Source: Hyphodiscus hymeniophilus
Lineage: Eukaryota; Ascomycota; Leotiomycetes; Helotiales; Hyphodiscaceae
Direction: 5' to 3'
DNA length: 64,000 nt
Assembly (NCBI GenBank): GCA_016508695.1
Contig: VNKQ01000003.1
Coordinates: forward strand, 2,170,001 to 2,234,000
Shown: in pieces, positions 1 through 12,131 of the stretch
Position numbering within the stretch: the stretch's first letter is position 1
Layout of the letters: every line of letters starts with the position of its first letter
The notes under the pieces: model-generated
What the model saw: the letters and a program-made list of their open reading frames with translations, nothing else
The model's database searches: none
What the model was told of the DNA's origin: nothing
Translations under genes and position numbers: made by a program

Positions 1-220
1 GGCTGTGGAATTGCTGATCAAAGGGGATTGGTTTGATAGGAGCGCTGAGATCAAGATGGGTAATGTGGTGGTGGCGCAGATTGCTAGGAAGATGTTGAAT
101 ATGAGGGAAATATTTGGGGGTCAGCAGACCTACTTCGTTACGGTCGCGCCGGGCGTGGATTTGAGTCTCATTGCTGCGGTTTGTGTTTGTTTGGACGAGA
201 AAGAGAATGAGACCAAGTGA
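1..220 (+). CDS. LURP-one-related (tubby C2-like) protein, C-terminal fragment
   Basis: Only the last 72 or so codons are in the window; the gene starts upstream and its frame is already open at base 2. The visible end carries the pattern of the LURP-one-related/DUF567 family: a KGDWFDRSAEIK strand, a VVAQIARK strand, then YFVTVAPGVDLSLIAAVCVCLDE near the terminus, where the family has a Y.V.VAPGVD.AL..A....LDE signature. These proteins fold as a tubby-C-terminal-like beta barrel around a hydrophobic helix, and their biochemical role in fungi is unknown. No start can be assigned. The family call rests on the terminal motif alone. Confidence 0.75.
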   Translation, partial: AVELLIKGDWFDRSAEIKMGNVVVAQIARKMLNMREIFGGQQTYFVTVAPGVDLSLIAAVCVCLDEKENETK

Positions 221-489
221 AAGAAAGAGTCAGGGTTTGAATGGGGATTTCCGGCGTCAAATGTGGCACTTTTGGATGGAATACGGGGTTTTTCTGCTGC
301 TCTGTTTATACCCTTGGCATATGTGCAATGCAGTTGTCTTATCTGTGCTCCTTTGTAACGCTTTAAAGTGCCGGCAACAAGCAAATGGGTATCTTATCCT
401 CTCTAGCAACGCCTAACCATGCAAAGTATGACGCTGTAAGCGCAATCCACAGCGCTGATCATGTTGAATCCCAGTCCTCCAAACAATCT

Positions 490-2920
490 TCAATCCTTCA
501 GACCAACGCCAAACTCATCATACAATTCTCCAATCCTGACGCCTCGATTATCCGCAATCATGCCCACAAGCCCTTGTCCCACATCTCGAATGTCGTTGTA
601 ATCATGAAGGAGCTTTATATGTTTCTTGACGGTTTCTGCGGCTGGGTTTCTACGATATAGTCAGTCATAATTAGAATTAGAGGCAGGCAAAACAAACTCC
701 AGCTCCTGAACAATTTCTTCCAAAATCGTTCGCTTTGCTGCGATTTCTATTTCGAGGGAAGCATTTCGAGCTTGAATGGAAGCCTGCCAGGTATCAGCAC
801 AGGTTGGGAAGGGAGAGGGAGAGAGAGAGAAAGAGAGTAAAACTATGGAAGTCAAACAAAAAACGCACTATCTTCATAGCTTTCAACTCCTCATATAAAA
901 CATCCTTGCTAGGCGATTTATCCGGAGACAGCTGGGAAGTAACAGTATCTGCCATCTTCTTAGGCGTAGTGTATGTCTTTGCCTGAGCTTGAATCTGGTT
1001 GGGTGCAGTGGAAGCTGCCTTACGTTTTCCTATCGATTGTGATGCTTTGACAGACTCATTTGGAGCTGCAAAAGATATACTTGGTGCAATTTTCGGCTTC
1101 ATTGGCGCAGCCATACTTTCGTTCAATCTTGGCGGAGACGATGCGATGTCGCTGGGCTTAGCATCATTCACATCAGTTGGAACGGAGGACCAGAGGGAAG
1201 CGTGAGCTTGAGTCGCCTCTGCTGGTGGAGACTGGGGCAGCAGCTCAGTTTGAAGAATCGCTAACTCTAACAATCCATGTTGATCGATTTGTGAAGAGGC
1301 TACATCTATCTGTGGCCGTTGTGTAGATGGTGTCGAGCTTGAAACTTCGCGTCTGGCACTTGGGGGATGAGCTGACGGAGCGGGTACCTCCATTGGCTCT
1401 TCCTCCTCCTTTGTCGAAAGAGGAGCGGACGGAAGATCTGTACCGACCGCAATCGGATGGACTTTGGTATTGACGAGATCTGGAACGTTGACCGATAATG
1501 GAGGAAATTTTATCAGGCTTGAGAAACCCGCATCAACAGGAGATGCTTCCTTCCAGTCCAAATCCATTATTTGCGAGAGAGGTGCAACAGCGGATGTTCT
1601 GTGCTGCGGAAGCTCAGATACAGAGCTCGGAGCTGCAGTGTTTTCAGCAGTATCTATGATGGGAGAAGAATTTTCCATCTCGAAATCTACACCTGTTGAC
1701 CTGTCTGTGTCGTTGAAGATATGCATAATCGGCTCGACGATCAAGGGTAGGGCTGGCGCAGACTCGTCTTCTTTTTCTTCTGTAGTTTGGACATCCATGG
1801 ACAATGTATTGGGGTCTCCAGAGGCTGATCGACTTGTCTTGTGGAATTCAACGGTACCAGGTGACGGATCCGTGTCTTCGTCCATTGCATTCTCTTCGTC
1901 ATCTGATGCCGGTATCTTCGAGCGTTGGATTGTCTTTGTGGTCGGAACATTGTTTTCTGGAGAAACTTCTGCTGGGGTTGGTGTTCCCTGTAGTCCTGAA
2001 GCTTCATCTTCCTGTAGCGCCTTTTGGAGGAAGGATGCCTTCGGTATGGGCAGAGAATCATGAACAACCAACATTTCCACCTCATTAGATGGAGGCGATT
2101 CTATATCTGTGGCTGCTTGGACTGATGAGCTGGCATTATCTTCAAAGCATAGTGCTCTAGTTGCTCTAGGAGGCTGCTCATCACGACTGATCAGTTCATT
2201 AGTCCAATTTGCGGCCGGGTGTTCTTCTGTGAGCACAGAGTCCTGCACCGGTTGTGCTTCGTCGGTAAAATGATCCCTTAACTTCGGCAGAATCTCCAGA
2301 CCATCCACTGGAAGTGCTTGTAAATCATCTAATTCCTGGATCTGCGAGGTAGCAGCTTCTTCCGATTCCCCACTGTTGCTCCCAGCAGGTCGTAACTGAG
2401 CAGAGGCGGATACTTTAGGAACCAACAGCATATTTGTCAAGGCTGAGGCTTCGACATTTCCAGTCTCAGTGCTCTCTCCTATACCATCAATATCGTCCCC
2501 AACTACCTCTCCCTCCGTATCAGTATTCCTCGTCTCTCCCTCCACCACGACAGAAGCCTCCGTTTCGCCTCTTTCTCTATGAGGTAAGCCTCCCACAAAT
2601 TCTTGTACACGAGCCTCTTTAACCGGCGAAGCCCATGGAGAAACAACATCTGAATCCGGGATCTCGCTTGGCAGATTCCCCTTCGATAACCCCTTCCCGG
2701 CTTCATCCCCGTCGCTCCCAGGATTTGCTGGTAGAGCAGGAAGCTCAAGAACTTCTTCCTCGCCTTCCATTTCGGAGTCTTTTGTCACTTTGAACTCCTC
2801 AAAGTCGTGCTTGACTCCTTCATCCCGCGATGTGGCGACATCTGAAGCAAACTGTTTGGGGCCAGCATTAGATAGTTGAGACCCCTGTGCCGTCGCGATT
2901 GAAGAGGCCTTGGACGACAT
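490..2920 (-). CDS. Swi5-domain recombination mediator with a ~680-residue disordered N-terminal extension
   Basis: Exon 1 runs 2920-869 (684 codons) and is acidic, Ser/Pro/Glu-rich and without a recognisable fold. An intron at 868-784 (donor GTGCGT, branch CTGAT, long CT tract, acceptor CAG) leads into a coiled coil at 783-694 (KRTILEEIVQELEF). Downstream in the same frame lie TVKKHIKLLHDYNDIRDVGQG and ADNRGVRIGELYDEFGVG, ending at stop 492-490; this is the C-terminal signature of Swi5/Sae3. Swi5 acts with Sfr1/Mei5 to stabilise Rad51 and Dmc1 filaments in the nucleus. A TGA at 663-661 separates the coiled coil from the Swi5 core. The only in-phase GT-AG intron I find that removes it is 693-625, which has a poor donor and would also delete NPAAETVK. 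The gene may therefore have non-canonical splicing, a base error or a nonsense mutation. Yeast Swi5/Sae3 proteins are under 100 residues, so the extension is notable. Confidence 0.78.
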
Positions 2921-4015
2921 TCCGAGGCAAGGCTATATCACAAAACGAGCCGTGTTCGGTAGTGTAGATTTCACGGCAGAAATGTCGTTAAAGGATCAAG
3001 ATTCATTATTGCGTTGTGGTGGTGGACGATGGAGAGTGAAGAAACCAATGGCTGCCAAAACCGGAACTCAGGTCACGTGATACTAGCTTTGAAACTCGTA
3101 AGGTTGTAAACGAATCTCTTATGAGATTCATTTGGAGGTATGTAAGTAGGTTCTGAATTTCAAGTTGAGTGTCATATTTGTTACGTACACTCCGTGGTTG
3201 GCCCAGGGTGTTTCATCGATGAAGATTTACCACCACCTCTTGACTCAGGATAAGCCTGAGCATGCATTGAGGAGCATCACCACCTTAAGATGCTGGTTCA
3301 ACTTCCCCGAAGCCCGGTTACGGCTTCTGAGTGTCGTACATTTGTTCCAAGCCGTTTAAAAAAATGTCCTTCCTAGCTGCCTTGAGAGGCGAGCTTTTAC
3401 ACTGAGTGAGTGCAGCCCTCTATGATCTAGCAAGCAAGATCATTCGGAGGTTATCGAACATTATGTAGTCGCCTTAGATTATGAGATCTGGCTTTCGTTC
3501 TGGTGGTTGGGCCAGATCTAGGCCGCAGATCTTGCGCTTTGACGTGTCGCCTTTGAGAAAAACTGGCAAAAGGCCTTCGAAGTCTCCAGGCGGGTTCGAC
3601 TTTTCCTCAGTTTAGCAAGATTTGATGATTCTGAGGTAATATTCCACTTCGGGACGTGATACAAATTGTACATTTCCAAAACATAAATTCGAGGGTATGT
3701 GCATGGTCTGGACGCTTCCCTGGTGATTGTCTGGCAAAATCAAGTACTTCGACTGCAAAGGGACATCTAGAGGAGAAAATGTGATATAACGGTTCCATGG
3801 GACCATTGACTGGCCAGACCGAATTTGACCTTGAGTCCTCTTCACATGTAAGAAGAACTGAAATCGAGGAGGAAAATGGATTTCATTCACGGCCATCAGA
3901 AGCTGCGCATAAATCCGAGCTCAGCATCACTCGCGAGCAGAACCTCAACTCAAGGTATTACATATCATGAAGGCATTCCCCTTGTCCATCCGCATAATCG
4001 TACCCCAAGGCATAC
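2921..4015. other. Intergenic, 5' flank of the Swi5 gene and 3' flank of eIF6
   Basis: I see no supported gene here. Open frames on both strands are short and have unremarkable composition. The part next to 2920 should hold the promoter of the Swi5-domain gene, and the part next to 4016 the eIF6 3' untranslated region. Confidence 0.5.
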
Positions 4016-5100
4016 TCAGTAGAAACTCTCCACCATCGTATCCTTCAGGTTGGTATTTATGCTTCCTGGACCATTTCCCTCACCCAACCTAAACACGCTC
4101 TCCACTACACTCAACTCCGTAGCCGTAGTGTCCAATCCAGTAACCGCAAGCCAATCATTAACAACCATGCCAGCACCCACCACCGAACTTCCTCGATTAA
4201 CACTCCCTGCAACGAGTGGGACCTGTAACAGACTTGAGAGCTCGTCTTGGTCTTGGATCGAGGTCTTGGGATGGACGATACCGCCTTGGTTGGAGAGAGC
4301 CATATAGGAACCAACCAGGACGTTGTCAGCGATCGTTTGGCGGAAAACTTCGACGCCTAGTACATCGGCTATTATTTCTTCGGTTTCGCGCTCGAGATCA
4401 GGGTGGACAAGAGCGACGTGGTCGTTGGATACAATGACGTTCCCAAGGGCTGAGAGGCGCTCTTCTATTCTCTGTCCACAAGAATAAGCTTCAGTCTCTC
4501 TTCTAATTCTCCCAGTCTTGGTTGAAGAGGGTGTGTACCTGTATCTTGACCTCGTCGGGTAACATATTTCTCAAATGCTGCAACTCCTGATCTGTTGTGC
4601 TAGTCGGTACTAGCAGACCTTTACGATTTCTGGAATCCATCATCAGCCGTGTCTCCTCCCAGCAACTTTGTGCGCGCGACCCGCTTCACATGCAAACGTA
4701 CCCAGCTGTGAGACGACCAATAATTCTGGTGCCAGCGATAGAGCAGCGACAGATTGGAATGACATCTGCGAGTTCCGCTTCGAAGACACTGTAGTTGGCA
4801 TATTAGATTAAGTTCTAGGCTTCGATCTTGCGTTGAAGAGAAGGGAAAGGTTGTGTTGCTCCTGTGATCGTGTGCGAAGTGGTGGGAGAAAAGCCCGGAG
4901 GAAGTTTGGTGCCGTACCTGTAGAAATTCTCACTTGCGCCTGTCGCAACCAACGCGTATGAGTTTGTCAATGTCGAGAAAACACCAACCCTAATGGCAGG
5001 CCACCGTGTCAGTTCTGCGCCGCATGTTGCTCAAGGCGGGGTCAAGATGGCGAGGGGCAGCTCACTCATTCGAGTTCTCAAACTGTGCTCGGACCGCCAT
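4016..5100 (-). CDS. TIF6: Eukaryotic translation initiation factor 6 (Tif6)
   Basis: Five exons: 5100-5066, 4989-4918, 4788-4702, 4629-4539 and 4471-4016. Every phase closes and gives 246 residues, the family length. The N-terminus MAVRAQFENSNEVGVFSTLTNSYALVA and the C-terminal half (GNVIVSNDHVALVHPDLE, then MALSNQGGIVHPKTS, then GSVNRGSSVVGAGMVVNDW) are near-invariant in eIF6. The factor binds the 60S subunit face in nucleolus and cytoplasm, is needed for pre-60S maturation, and stops premature joining with 40S until Efl1/Sdo1 release it. The fold is five repeated alpha/beta blocks. The gene is intron-rich for its size, with introns of about 67-130 nt. Nothing looks degraded, so an essential working copy is expected. 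Confidence 0.98.
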
Positions 5101-6101
5101 GATTCTAAATTATCCTAATACCTCCTATTTCTGCTTTGTGCGGTACGAGACGGGGATTGAAAGACTGTGTCTGTGTCGGCGGGAGCAAAAGAGCAGAAGA
5201 GTTTGTTGGTTTATTTGCGGGTGAAATTTCTCTGCTTCTCATCGACTTTATCAATCAGCGGAAGCAAGCGACGTTTTGCCATCAACCCGCGCTAGACATG
5301 GGCTTTCGTAGTGACTCAGGCTCCTCAAGGGTTCTGTGGTGGCGCAGACGCACTGCGATGTGACTCGAGCCTCATCAACATCCATCACTCATTCTGAGCA
5401 ATGTACTTGTACTGTACCAGAAGTGACTCGATCGAGCTGCTACACTGGCAAGCCTCAGGCCAGTTTTGGTTTACGAGTTCAGCAATATAATACTCCCACC
5501 ACCAGCACCACTCCCGTGATGACTGATTGCGGTACCTTGCAGATCTGTGGCTGGCTTGGACATTGGGACGCCTTGTTCGGGCAAAGTCCCGTGTGATTAA
5601 TCGCAGTGCAGGTCGGATACGCCATGAATGGAGGGATTGACGACGCGTTCTTGGCGGATTGGGCGGGGAGGGAGTGCTTTGCCTTTTCTTTGAGCTGAGG
5701 TTGTGTGAGTGCTACAAGCGTGAGTTTGATCACGTTGGACCGATCTATAGTATGTATTTTAAAAGTCAAGCCTGGATTCGAGCAGAGCTAAGAGCGATGT
5801 AGAGTACGTAGAGGATTTCTGCAGAATATGATGAAATGATCAGAGGTCGCGGAGCCTAAGAATGATAAGGATAAGGAAATCGTTTCATGGTCGAGTAAGT
5901 TTCCGGCAAAACAATTCACAGCAACGTTTTAATCCAGTCCAAAAGAGAAAATTAGATTGAGCTCGTTAGAATGTCATCGTGAAATCTTTCATTCAAGTTC
6001 CTATGTGACCGGCCATCGCTCGTATGCATGAATGACTATGATACTGAAGAAAAGCTATGTACAGAGCAGTCATACCCATCACTCAGGTGCTGCTTGAGCA
6101 A
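5101..6101. other. Intergenic, eIF6 promoter and 3' flank of the RGG-box gene
   Basis: No gene is supported. The frames at 5336-5596 (+) and 5479-5769 (-) overlap on opposite strands and resemble no family. The segment just above 5100 is the presumed eIF6 promoter. Confidence 0.45.
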
Positions 6102-9034
6102 TTATCCATAACGAAATTGGCCTCTGCCTTGTTGAGGTGGAGCCGGTGCGAGAGCACGGAAGCCTCCTGCCTGAGGTTGTTGCGTAGGACCATGACCTCG
6201 TTGCGGAGAGAAGTGAGGTGGAGGTGGGAGAGGAGGTTGTGTGATTTGCGGAGAAAGCTGACGTTGATTCTGATGTGATGTTGGGGAGGGTTGTTGGTAC
6301 AGCGACTGATAGCCTGGTTGATTAGCCTGCAAAGTAGGACTTTGAATACGTCGAAGATGAGGCGGAAGAGGAGCGTGGCGAGTCTGCGGTGAGTATGGTT
6401 GGTGAGATGAAAAGTGAGAGCTGTTCGAGTGGCGAGCAGAGGGCAGTGGTGAGTATTGCTTAGGTTCGAAGTTTGAGTTGTTCATTTGGTGAGTATGAGA
6501 GCGGTTCCGCTCGCCTCCAGTATTCCGAGTTGTACGACGACCATGGCTGTTGAACATCTCATTCTCATCTCTCATCTTCAATTGTGGCGATGAAAAGGCT
6601 TTTGCAGGCGGTGGAGCATAAACCTGTGGTTGACTAGGTTGACGCATTCGATCCTTTGCAGCTTCATTCGCAAGAAGGTCAAGTGCACTGCGATCTTCGT
6701 GAGCTTGCCCTATTTGACGGTAAGGAGTTTGGTAGCCAGTGTTGCCTGTGTCCTTCGTCGGGTCATAAGGCAGAGAGCGTTGAGGTGCTGTAGGACCTGC
6801 CCATATAGAGCGAGGCTTCCTGCTTCTAGCCAGATCTTGCTGCAGGCTCTTGCGTACCTTAAGTTCCTTGGCTTCCTTGGCTTCCTCAGCTTCCTTGGAT
6901 TTCTTGGCTTCAGTGGCTACAGCATCAAGTAAATCCATGTCGATTTGTGGGACCTTTGGTTTGATACCCATCTTCTCACGGGCGTCGAGCTCCTCAAGTG
7001 CTTTTGTTAATCTGTCTGCTGTCGTTTCATCTTCGAAAGCATGATTCGTTCTCATGATCCAGTTAGATCGTGAATTGTGCCAAGCTGGTTTGTTATGATC
7101 CTCGATGTAAGTATTGTGAGGTCCATCTTCGATGAAGACGATGCTTTCACTCTCAACAAGCGGCAGTGACCAATCTGTGCGTTGGAAGGATAATTCGTCT
7201 CTCCAATCCGGATTGATACTGGCCTTGGTTGCCAGACCGTACTGCGGATGCACCTTGAACTTGGAAACAAGGTCTTGGTCGAGATCCTCCGCTTTGTTCT
7301 TTGCAGAGTTGAGAGCTCGCGCGACTTGGTCATAATGGAACTTCTTGGGGTTCGGGGTAGGGTCCATTCCGCTGTACGACAGCTCATTCTTGTTGTTCCG
7401 TTTCAGGTGGTGCTCCCGAACGCCAATCTCATCATCTTCGAAGTTGAAGTGTGGCTCCACTGCGAATCTGTTCTGAGGTTGATCACCGTTTCTCGGTGTA
7501 GGCTTCTTTGGCAGGTAGACTCCAAAGCTATCGGCTGGCTGTTCGTCGCCATCTGAATGAAGTTCTCCGTCGACTTCTCCATCTGATCCTTCCGCTGGGG
7601 TTGGTGCCATAGACGGATCGTCGATCGGAAGATCAGGCTGTAGCTGAGGAGCTGGCTGATACAATGAAGTCTTCTTGCGAACCACGGTGTCATCATCGTC
7701 TTTGCTCTTGGTCGGAGAAGCGTTCTTTGGTCCTCTTTTGCTGCTCTTTCCAGTAAATTTTCCTCCTTTCGTGAATCTCGCCTCGTCCGTCAACCAGATT
7801 TCACGTTCCTGAGGGCTTAAAGATCTCCACCACTCAGCGGGAGTAACCTCAGCAACATAAGGATCGGTGGCAACTTCCAAAAACTAGCATTCATTAGTGG
7901 TGGGCTCACGAAGCGGGGTGTGATACTTACACCGGCGTAAAAAGGAGTTCCAATGGGCTGCACAATACTTGGTTCTCGAGGGATTCTCTGGATAGCAAGC
8001 TGGATGGTGTTAGCTTCAAATCAACTGTTTTATTAGGGTGTGACTTGCGCCATGATAGAATGAAACTTCATCTGCTGACAATCCGGTCTCGCTCTGACGG
8101 AGAACGTGGAGAGTTTGTTGTTTGAGCTTGTTTTCGTATAGATCTCGAATGTCGTTGATCCGGCACTAGAAGCTGTTAGACCTTTCCTGGGAATCAGGTA
8201 TTGTGGACTATTTACCTCATGCTGCTTGTTGGTAAAATCGGTATTCTGCTCAAACTGCTCTCGAAGATGATCTGCTTTCACCCGGCGTTCTGACTCCAGT
8301 CGGTCATGCACTTTCATGTAGAGCGCTTGAAGTGCCTCTTTGGTTTCATCAAATTCCGGAAGTTTGGTATGATAGTCGGGATCGTCGGCCAGTGACTTCA
8401 AAGACTTATTGCCGAGTTCATCAAGCGAGTCCCTCTGCAACGAAGCAAGTTGCTTATATTGCTGCTTGAGAGCGTGTTTTCGATGGTAAAGGGCTTGGAT
8501 ACGAGCATTGTTGGACTTCTTGACTCGATGTCCGCCCCTCCCACGACCACCTTTAAAAAGTGTCTGAACAAACTCAACGGCAGGAGTGCCTCTTGGTGCG
8601 ATGCCTGATCCGCCTCTACCGCCTCGTCCTCCTCGTCCCCGCCCGCGGCCTCTTCCACGACCTCTACCACCACGGAACGCGGGACCACGCATTGGAGATG
8701 GACTGATATCATCTTCTCCAGATCCACTAGGCGAGTCAACTTTGAGAACTGGAATTTCTGAAAATTGTTGATCGATGGGCTCCTCTAATGGAGATTCTGC
8801 AGTAGGCGTAGAACTAGACGGAGGAGTGGGTGAGCTGCGGATTTTCTTGGCGGGCGGTGGCATCACAACTTCGTCTTCTGTATGTTTTCGTTTGATCTTG
8901 GCGGTTACCTTGGGTTCTGATGACGGAGGAACAGAAGAGTTGAGTTCTGGACGTTTACGTTTTGAAGATCTTGTAGACATGGTCTCGTGACTTTCCTGAT
9001 GGCCAGCATCAGAGGGTGTAGTGGAAGGAGCCAT
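6102..9034 (-). CDS. RGG-box nuclear-type protein of unknown function
   Basis: Four exons (9034-8216, 8165-8049, 7999-7931, 7883-6102) keep phase and give 928 residues. The first ~110 residues are basic and Ser/Pro-rich with putative nuclear signals (SSKRKRPEL, PPPAKKIR). A run of RG and RGG repeats follows at about 120-150, typical of RNA-binding or methylated segments. Next comes a charged helical region that probably forms a coiled coil (about 175-310). Exon 4 opens with a conserved-looking AEWWRSLSPQEREIWL segment, then a long low-complexity part with an Ala/Lys/Glu helix and a Pro/Gln-rich tail ending in RGQFRYG. Intron 2 (8048-8000) appears to be a GC-AG intron (donor GCAAGT, branch GCTAAC). 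I do not recognise the family. Composition suggests a chromatin or RNA-associated nuclear protein, which is inference only. Confidence 0.75.
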
Positions 9035-10566
9035 ATTTGACGCGTGCTATCAATGGCAGCGCGCAAGAGGCTCGATGAATTGATTATAGCGGTCGCAGTA
9101 GTCGTTAGATGGTATAGACGGATTGCTTTAATCAAGATATTTGAAGATCGATTTCGATGGTGGTGGTCTTGATCGCGCGAGGAGGTTGGTAAGGAGAAGA
9201 TAGAATAATTTCCAAGAGCGTTGCGATGGCTCAAATAAGACTCCGTAACAATTAAATCATCTATCAATTATTCAGAAGGTATTGTCTCCATTGACAATAG
9301 GTCGACGATGGAAAATGGTTGCATGCCGGCACAATGATAGGGAAATAGGTGCAAAATTGATTCAATAGGTCATAAATCCACTAAGCCGCTTTGGTCGCAG
9401 CGCTTCGAATGTATCTGACCACCAACAAGCTCTATGCATAGAATGGATGTATCATTGGATAGAGAGGACCACATTAGACCTTTAGGTATAACCATTCATC
9501 TATTTGGGTTTGATTTAGAATCTACCTCAAGTCGTAGAAGTCCATCTAGGCGTCAAGCTTGGATTTGGACATACTGCTCAGTAGTATTCGTGAGTTAGAA
9601 GACGATGCTTCCTCCTGTGAAGAGGTAACCAGGTATGCTTCAATACAATCATTGATACAGTTCGAGTTTTGTGTCCCATGATGGATGATCTCTCTTAAAC
9701 ATAGGTCAGTACACATCGCTGCCCAGTTTATCCGGGTGAATGTATTCTTGCTAGGCAATACAGTATTTCCACCCTTTCACCACTCCTGGCCTGGCTCTTT
9801 TTCATCAGCTTCTCTCTCAGTCTCTCTAGTCCCATGAACTGTCCAATCTTGAGATCCGATGTCTAGAAATTGCAACCTGGACAGAAGCATTAAATTCCAC
9901 GGCTGAACCTTTGAGTTTGAGCATTACGGAATCCCCCAAAAATTATTCCTGAAAACATTGACAAAACATTGACAGTGGTTTCTTCCCTGCGTTTTCTATA
10001 CTCAGGCCATTGTACTCAAATATCTTAAATCTACAATCGGAGTTGCCCAATTCTCTATGACATGTAAAGTTTGACATGTAAAGTTTGCGAAAGCCAACGA
10101 CGATCTACTAGTCAGGAAATTCGATCAAGGAAAATGAAGCCCAACGTTTCCGAATCCCCGAATGACTGAGAAATAGCGTCTAGCAACTTGAAATCAGCTG
10201 CTCCAAATCTCTCAATACAGCCGCGTATGTCTCAGCATCCAGAGTTCGAAGACTTCCAGTCTCCAGCTGAGGCTAGGTTACCCATATGTGCATAATGTGC
10301 TCATCAGACAACTTACCGTAAATTCGATCAACATTGCTTGAGATATACCAAAGAGCATACCCAGCTCTTTTCCCAAGAAATATTTTTGTTATTATTAGTG
10401 CTTCACTCCCAGAAGTGAACACTAGCAGGCTTTCTTCTTACCACCCTCTTTCTCCGCTGCTTCACACCGCCTCCACTTACATACAAGTCGACTCGTGGCA
10501 GAAATCATTCAACATCCAAACATCCAACGATAAATAACCACAGCTCACAAACAATCAATCCTCGAA
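9035..10566. other. Intergenic between divergent RGG-box gene and pbn1
   Basis: The two flanking genes point away from each other, so both promoters lie here. I see no further gene. A perfect 14-bp direct duplication sits at 10058-10085. Confidence 0.5.
10058..10085. repeat. Tandem duplication of a 14-bp unit
   Basis: The unit TGACATGTAAAGTT occurs twice head to tail with no mismatch, about 480 bp upstream of the pbn1 start. It may be a slippage product or paired binding sites; nothing in the sequence decides. Confidence 0.8.
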
Positions 10567-12131
10567 ATGAGACAACGAATTACATTCATTCAGGAGCCTC
10601 AGGACTCACTTGACCCTCAACGTTTGCAAATTGGGAAGAATTCCATTGCAACTCAAGACCTCAAAGCAGCAAGAGAGGATAGGATAACACTTAGCTTGGA
10701 TGAGCTACCCCAAGAGTTGTATCGTCTGCTGCAGGGAAGCCATGAATTACATATAAGATGGAGCAACCCAAGAAATTTTGAAACGATTGCGCCTTTGGTT
10801 TCTAGAATATCTCCAGGTCTCCACGTTTTCTGGAATCCTCAAAGGGGTAGCAACAGCTCGTAGGACTTCCCATACGCCCGCTCTGCTCCGCGCTGACCTC
10901 TACAGCGGCCTGCTATGCCCAACTCTGAAGACTATATTCGGTGATCTCGACTGTATATCTCCTGAAGTACTATACCATAGATCAGATATGCCATGGGCTA
11001 ACAAACACTTAGCAATCCTTCACCACTCTGCCCAACGATCGGTTTTCCCACTCCTCTCCATATGCCTTCTTCCAACCTCTCGAAAGTGTTGAATACCTCC
11101 ACGAATACATCAAACATAAGTTTTGTCAAGAGGTACATTCCGACTGTCTTGAGCGAGTAGTAGCCCTGCTCGCAGCATCATCTGTTGACATCGACTTCGA
11201 CACCATATCCCATGCCTTGATTATAACTGCTTTCTCGCCCCCCCAGTCTCGATCAATATCCCTTTCCAACAAAATTCCGAAAGACCGCATGGAAGTTGGC
11301 ATTCTTTCTGTTGAGTCTCCCAAAGAACCCGAAGAGCTGTCGCTTGGTGGCTTTCTCACAGTCGTAGGAGAAGACGCCAAGGCCTCACCAACACTCTTCT
11401 CCTTTCCTGCTCGGCATCATCCCGTTTCTGCAGTTTTCTCCGCCTCATTTCTATACCCCACTGGTCTACACCCAACACTTGAATTGAAGATATCCTCCAG
11501 CGCACCACCAACAGATGAGCGCACCTGCTCTCTCCACACACACCTCACACTTCCGCGTTCGATATTCGCAGATCGTTACCAACTTTCCGACCCCCTCTTC
11601 ATCGCATCCAAGAACATCTCTGCTCTGCACCACATCACTAATACTGTCGACCTCGAAGCACCTACATACACACTAAATGTATGGGGCTCAAGCTTACTTC
11701 TCGAACTTGCACCTCCATCCACGCCTTCGTCATTCACAGCACAAATTCCTCTCCATCTTCGTTATCTCCCGCCAACCCCATCCGGCAAGTCGAAGCTCAA
11801 GATCCCGTATCCGGTGGTGTTCTGGGCCTGTGTTGCAGATGAGGGCTCGAAGTTTCCAATAAATCCTTTTGATCGGGTAAATATAGGTTATGATGGTCTA
11901 TTTGGGCCGAAGACTATGTTTTATCATCTCTCGCCAGGAGTGGAAACCTTATTCATTGAAGTCAGTGTACCGGTATTGGAATCAGATAAAAGCGATTATG
12001 TGGAGTCTGGGACAGCCGGTGTGGTGGTCCTTGGGTTTATGTGGGTGCTCTGGTGCTTGTTCCGAGTTTGGAGAAGACACGGCTACGGTAGTAGCGGGGT
12101 CGCTGTAGTTGACAATAAGAAGAAGCTGTAG
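10567..12131 (+). CDS. PBN1: Pbn1, ER subunit of GPI mannosyltransferase I (PIG-X family)
   Basis: Exons 10567-10859, 10906-10966 and 11013-12131 give 490 residues. The two introns of 46 nt have branch sites GCTGAC and GCTAAC and correct two frame changes. The N-terminus (MRQRITFIQ, then AAREDRITLSLDELPQEL, then HELHIRW and SPGLHVFW) is the lumenal part typical of fungal Pbn1. The C-terminal half contains the PIG-X domain: IPLHLRYLPP, YPVVFWAC, and FDRVNIGYDGLFGPKTMFYHL. One membrane span (VVVLGFMWVLWCLF) lies about 20 residues from the end, followed by a short basic tail as expected for a type I ER protein. Pbn1 partners the PIG-M/Gpi14 catalytic subunit, which adds the first mannose to GPI precursors, and is also linked to ER protein processing. 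Confidence 0.92.

Noticed and set aside
1464..2063. 199-codon plus-strand frame
   Set aside because: Antisense shadow of the Ser-rich exon 1 of the Swi5-domain gene.
3560..3600. tRNA-like B-box GGGTTCGACTTTTCC
   Set aside because: No A-box, anticodon arm or acceptor stem can be built around it.
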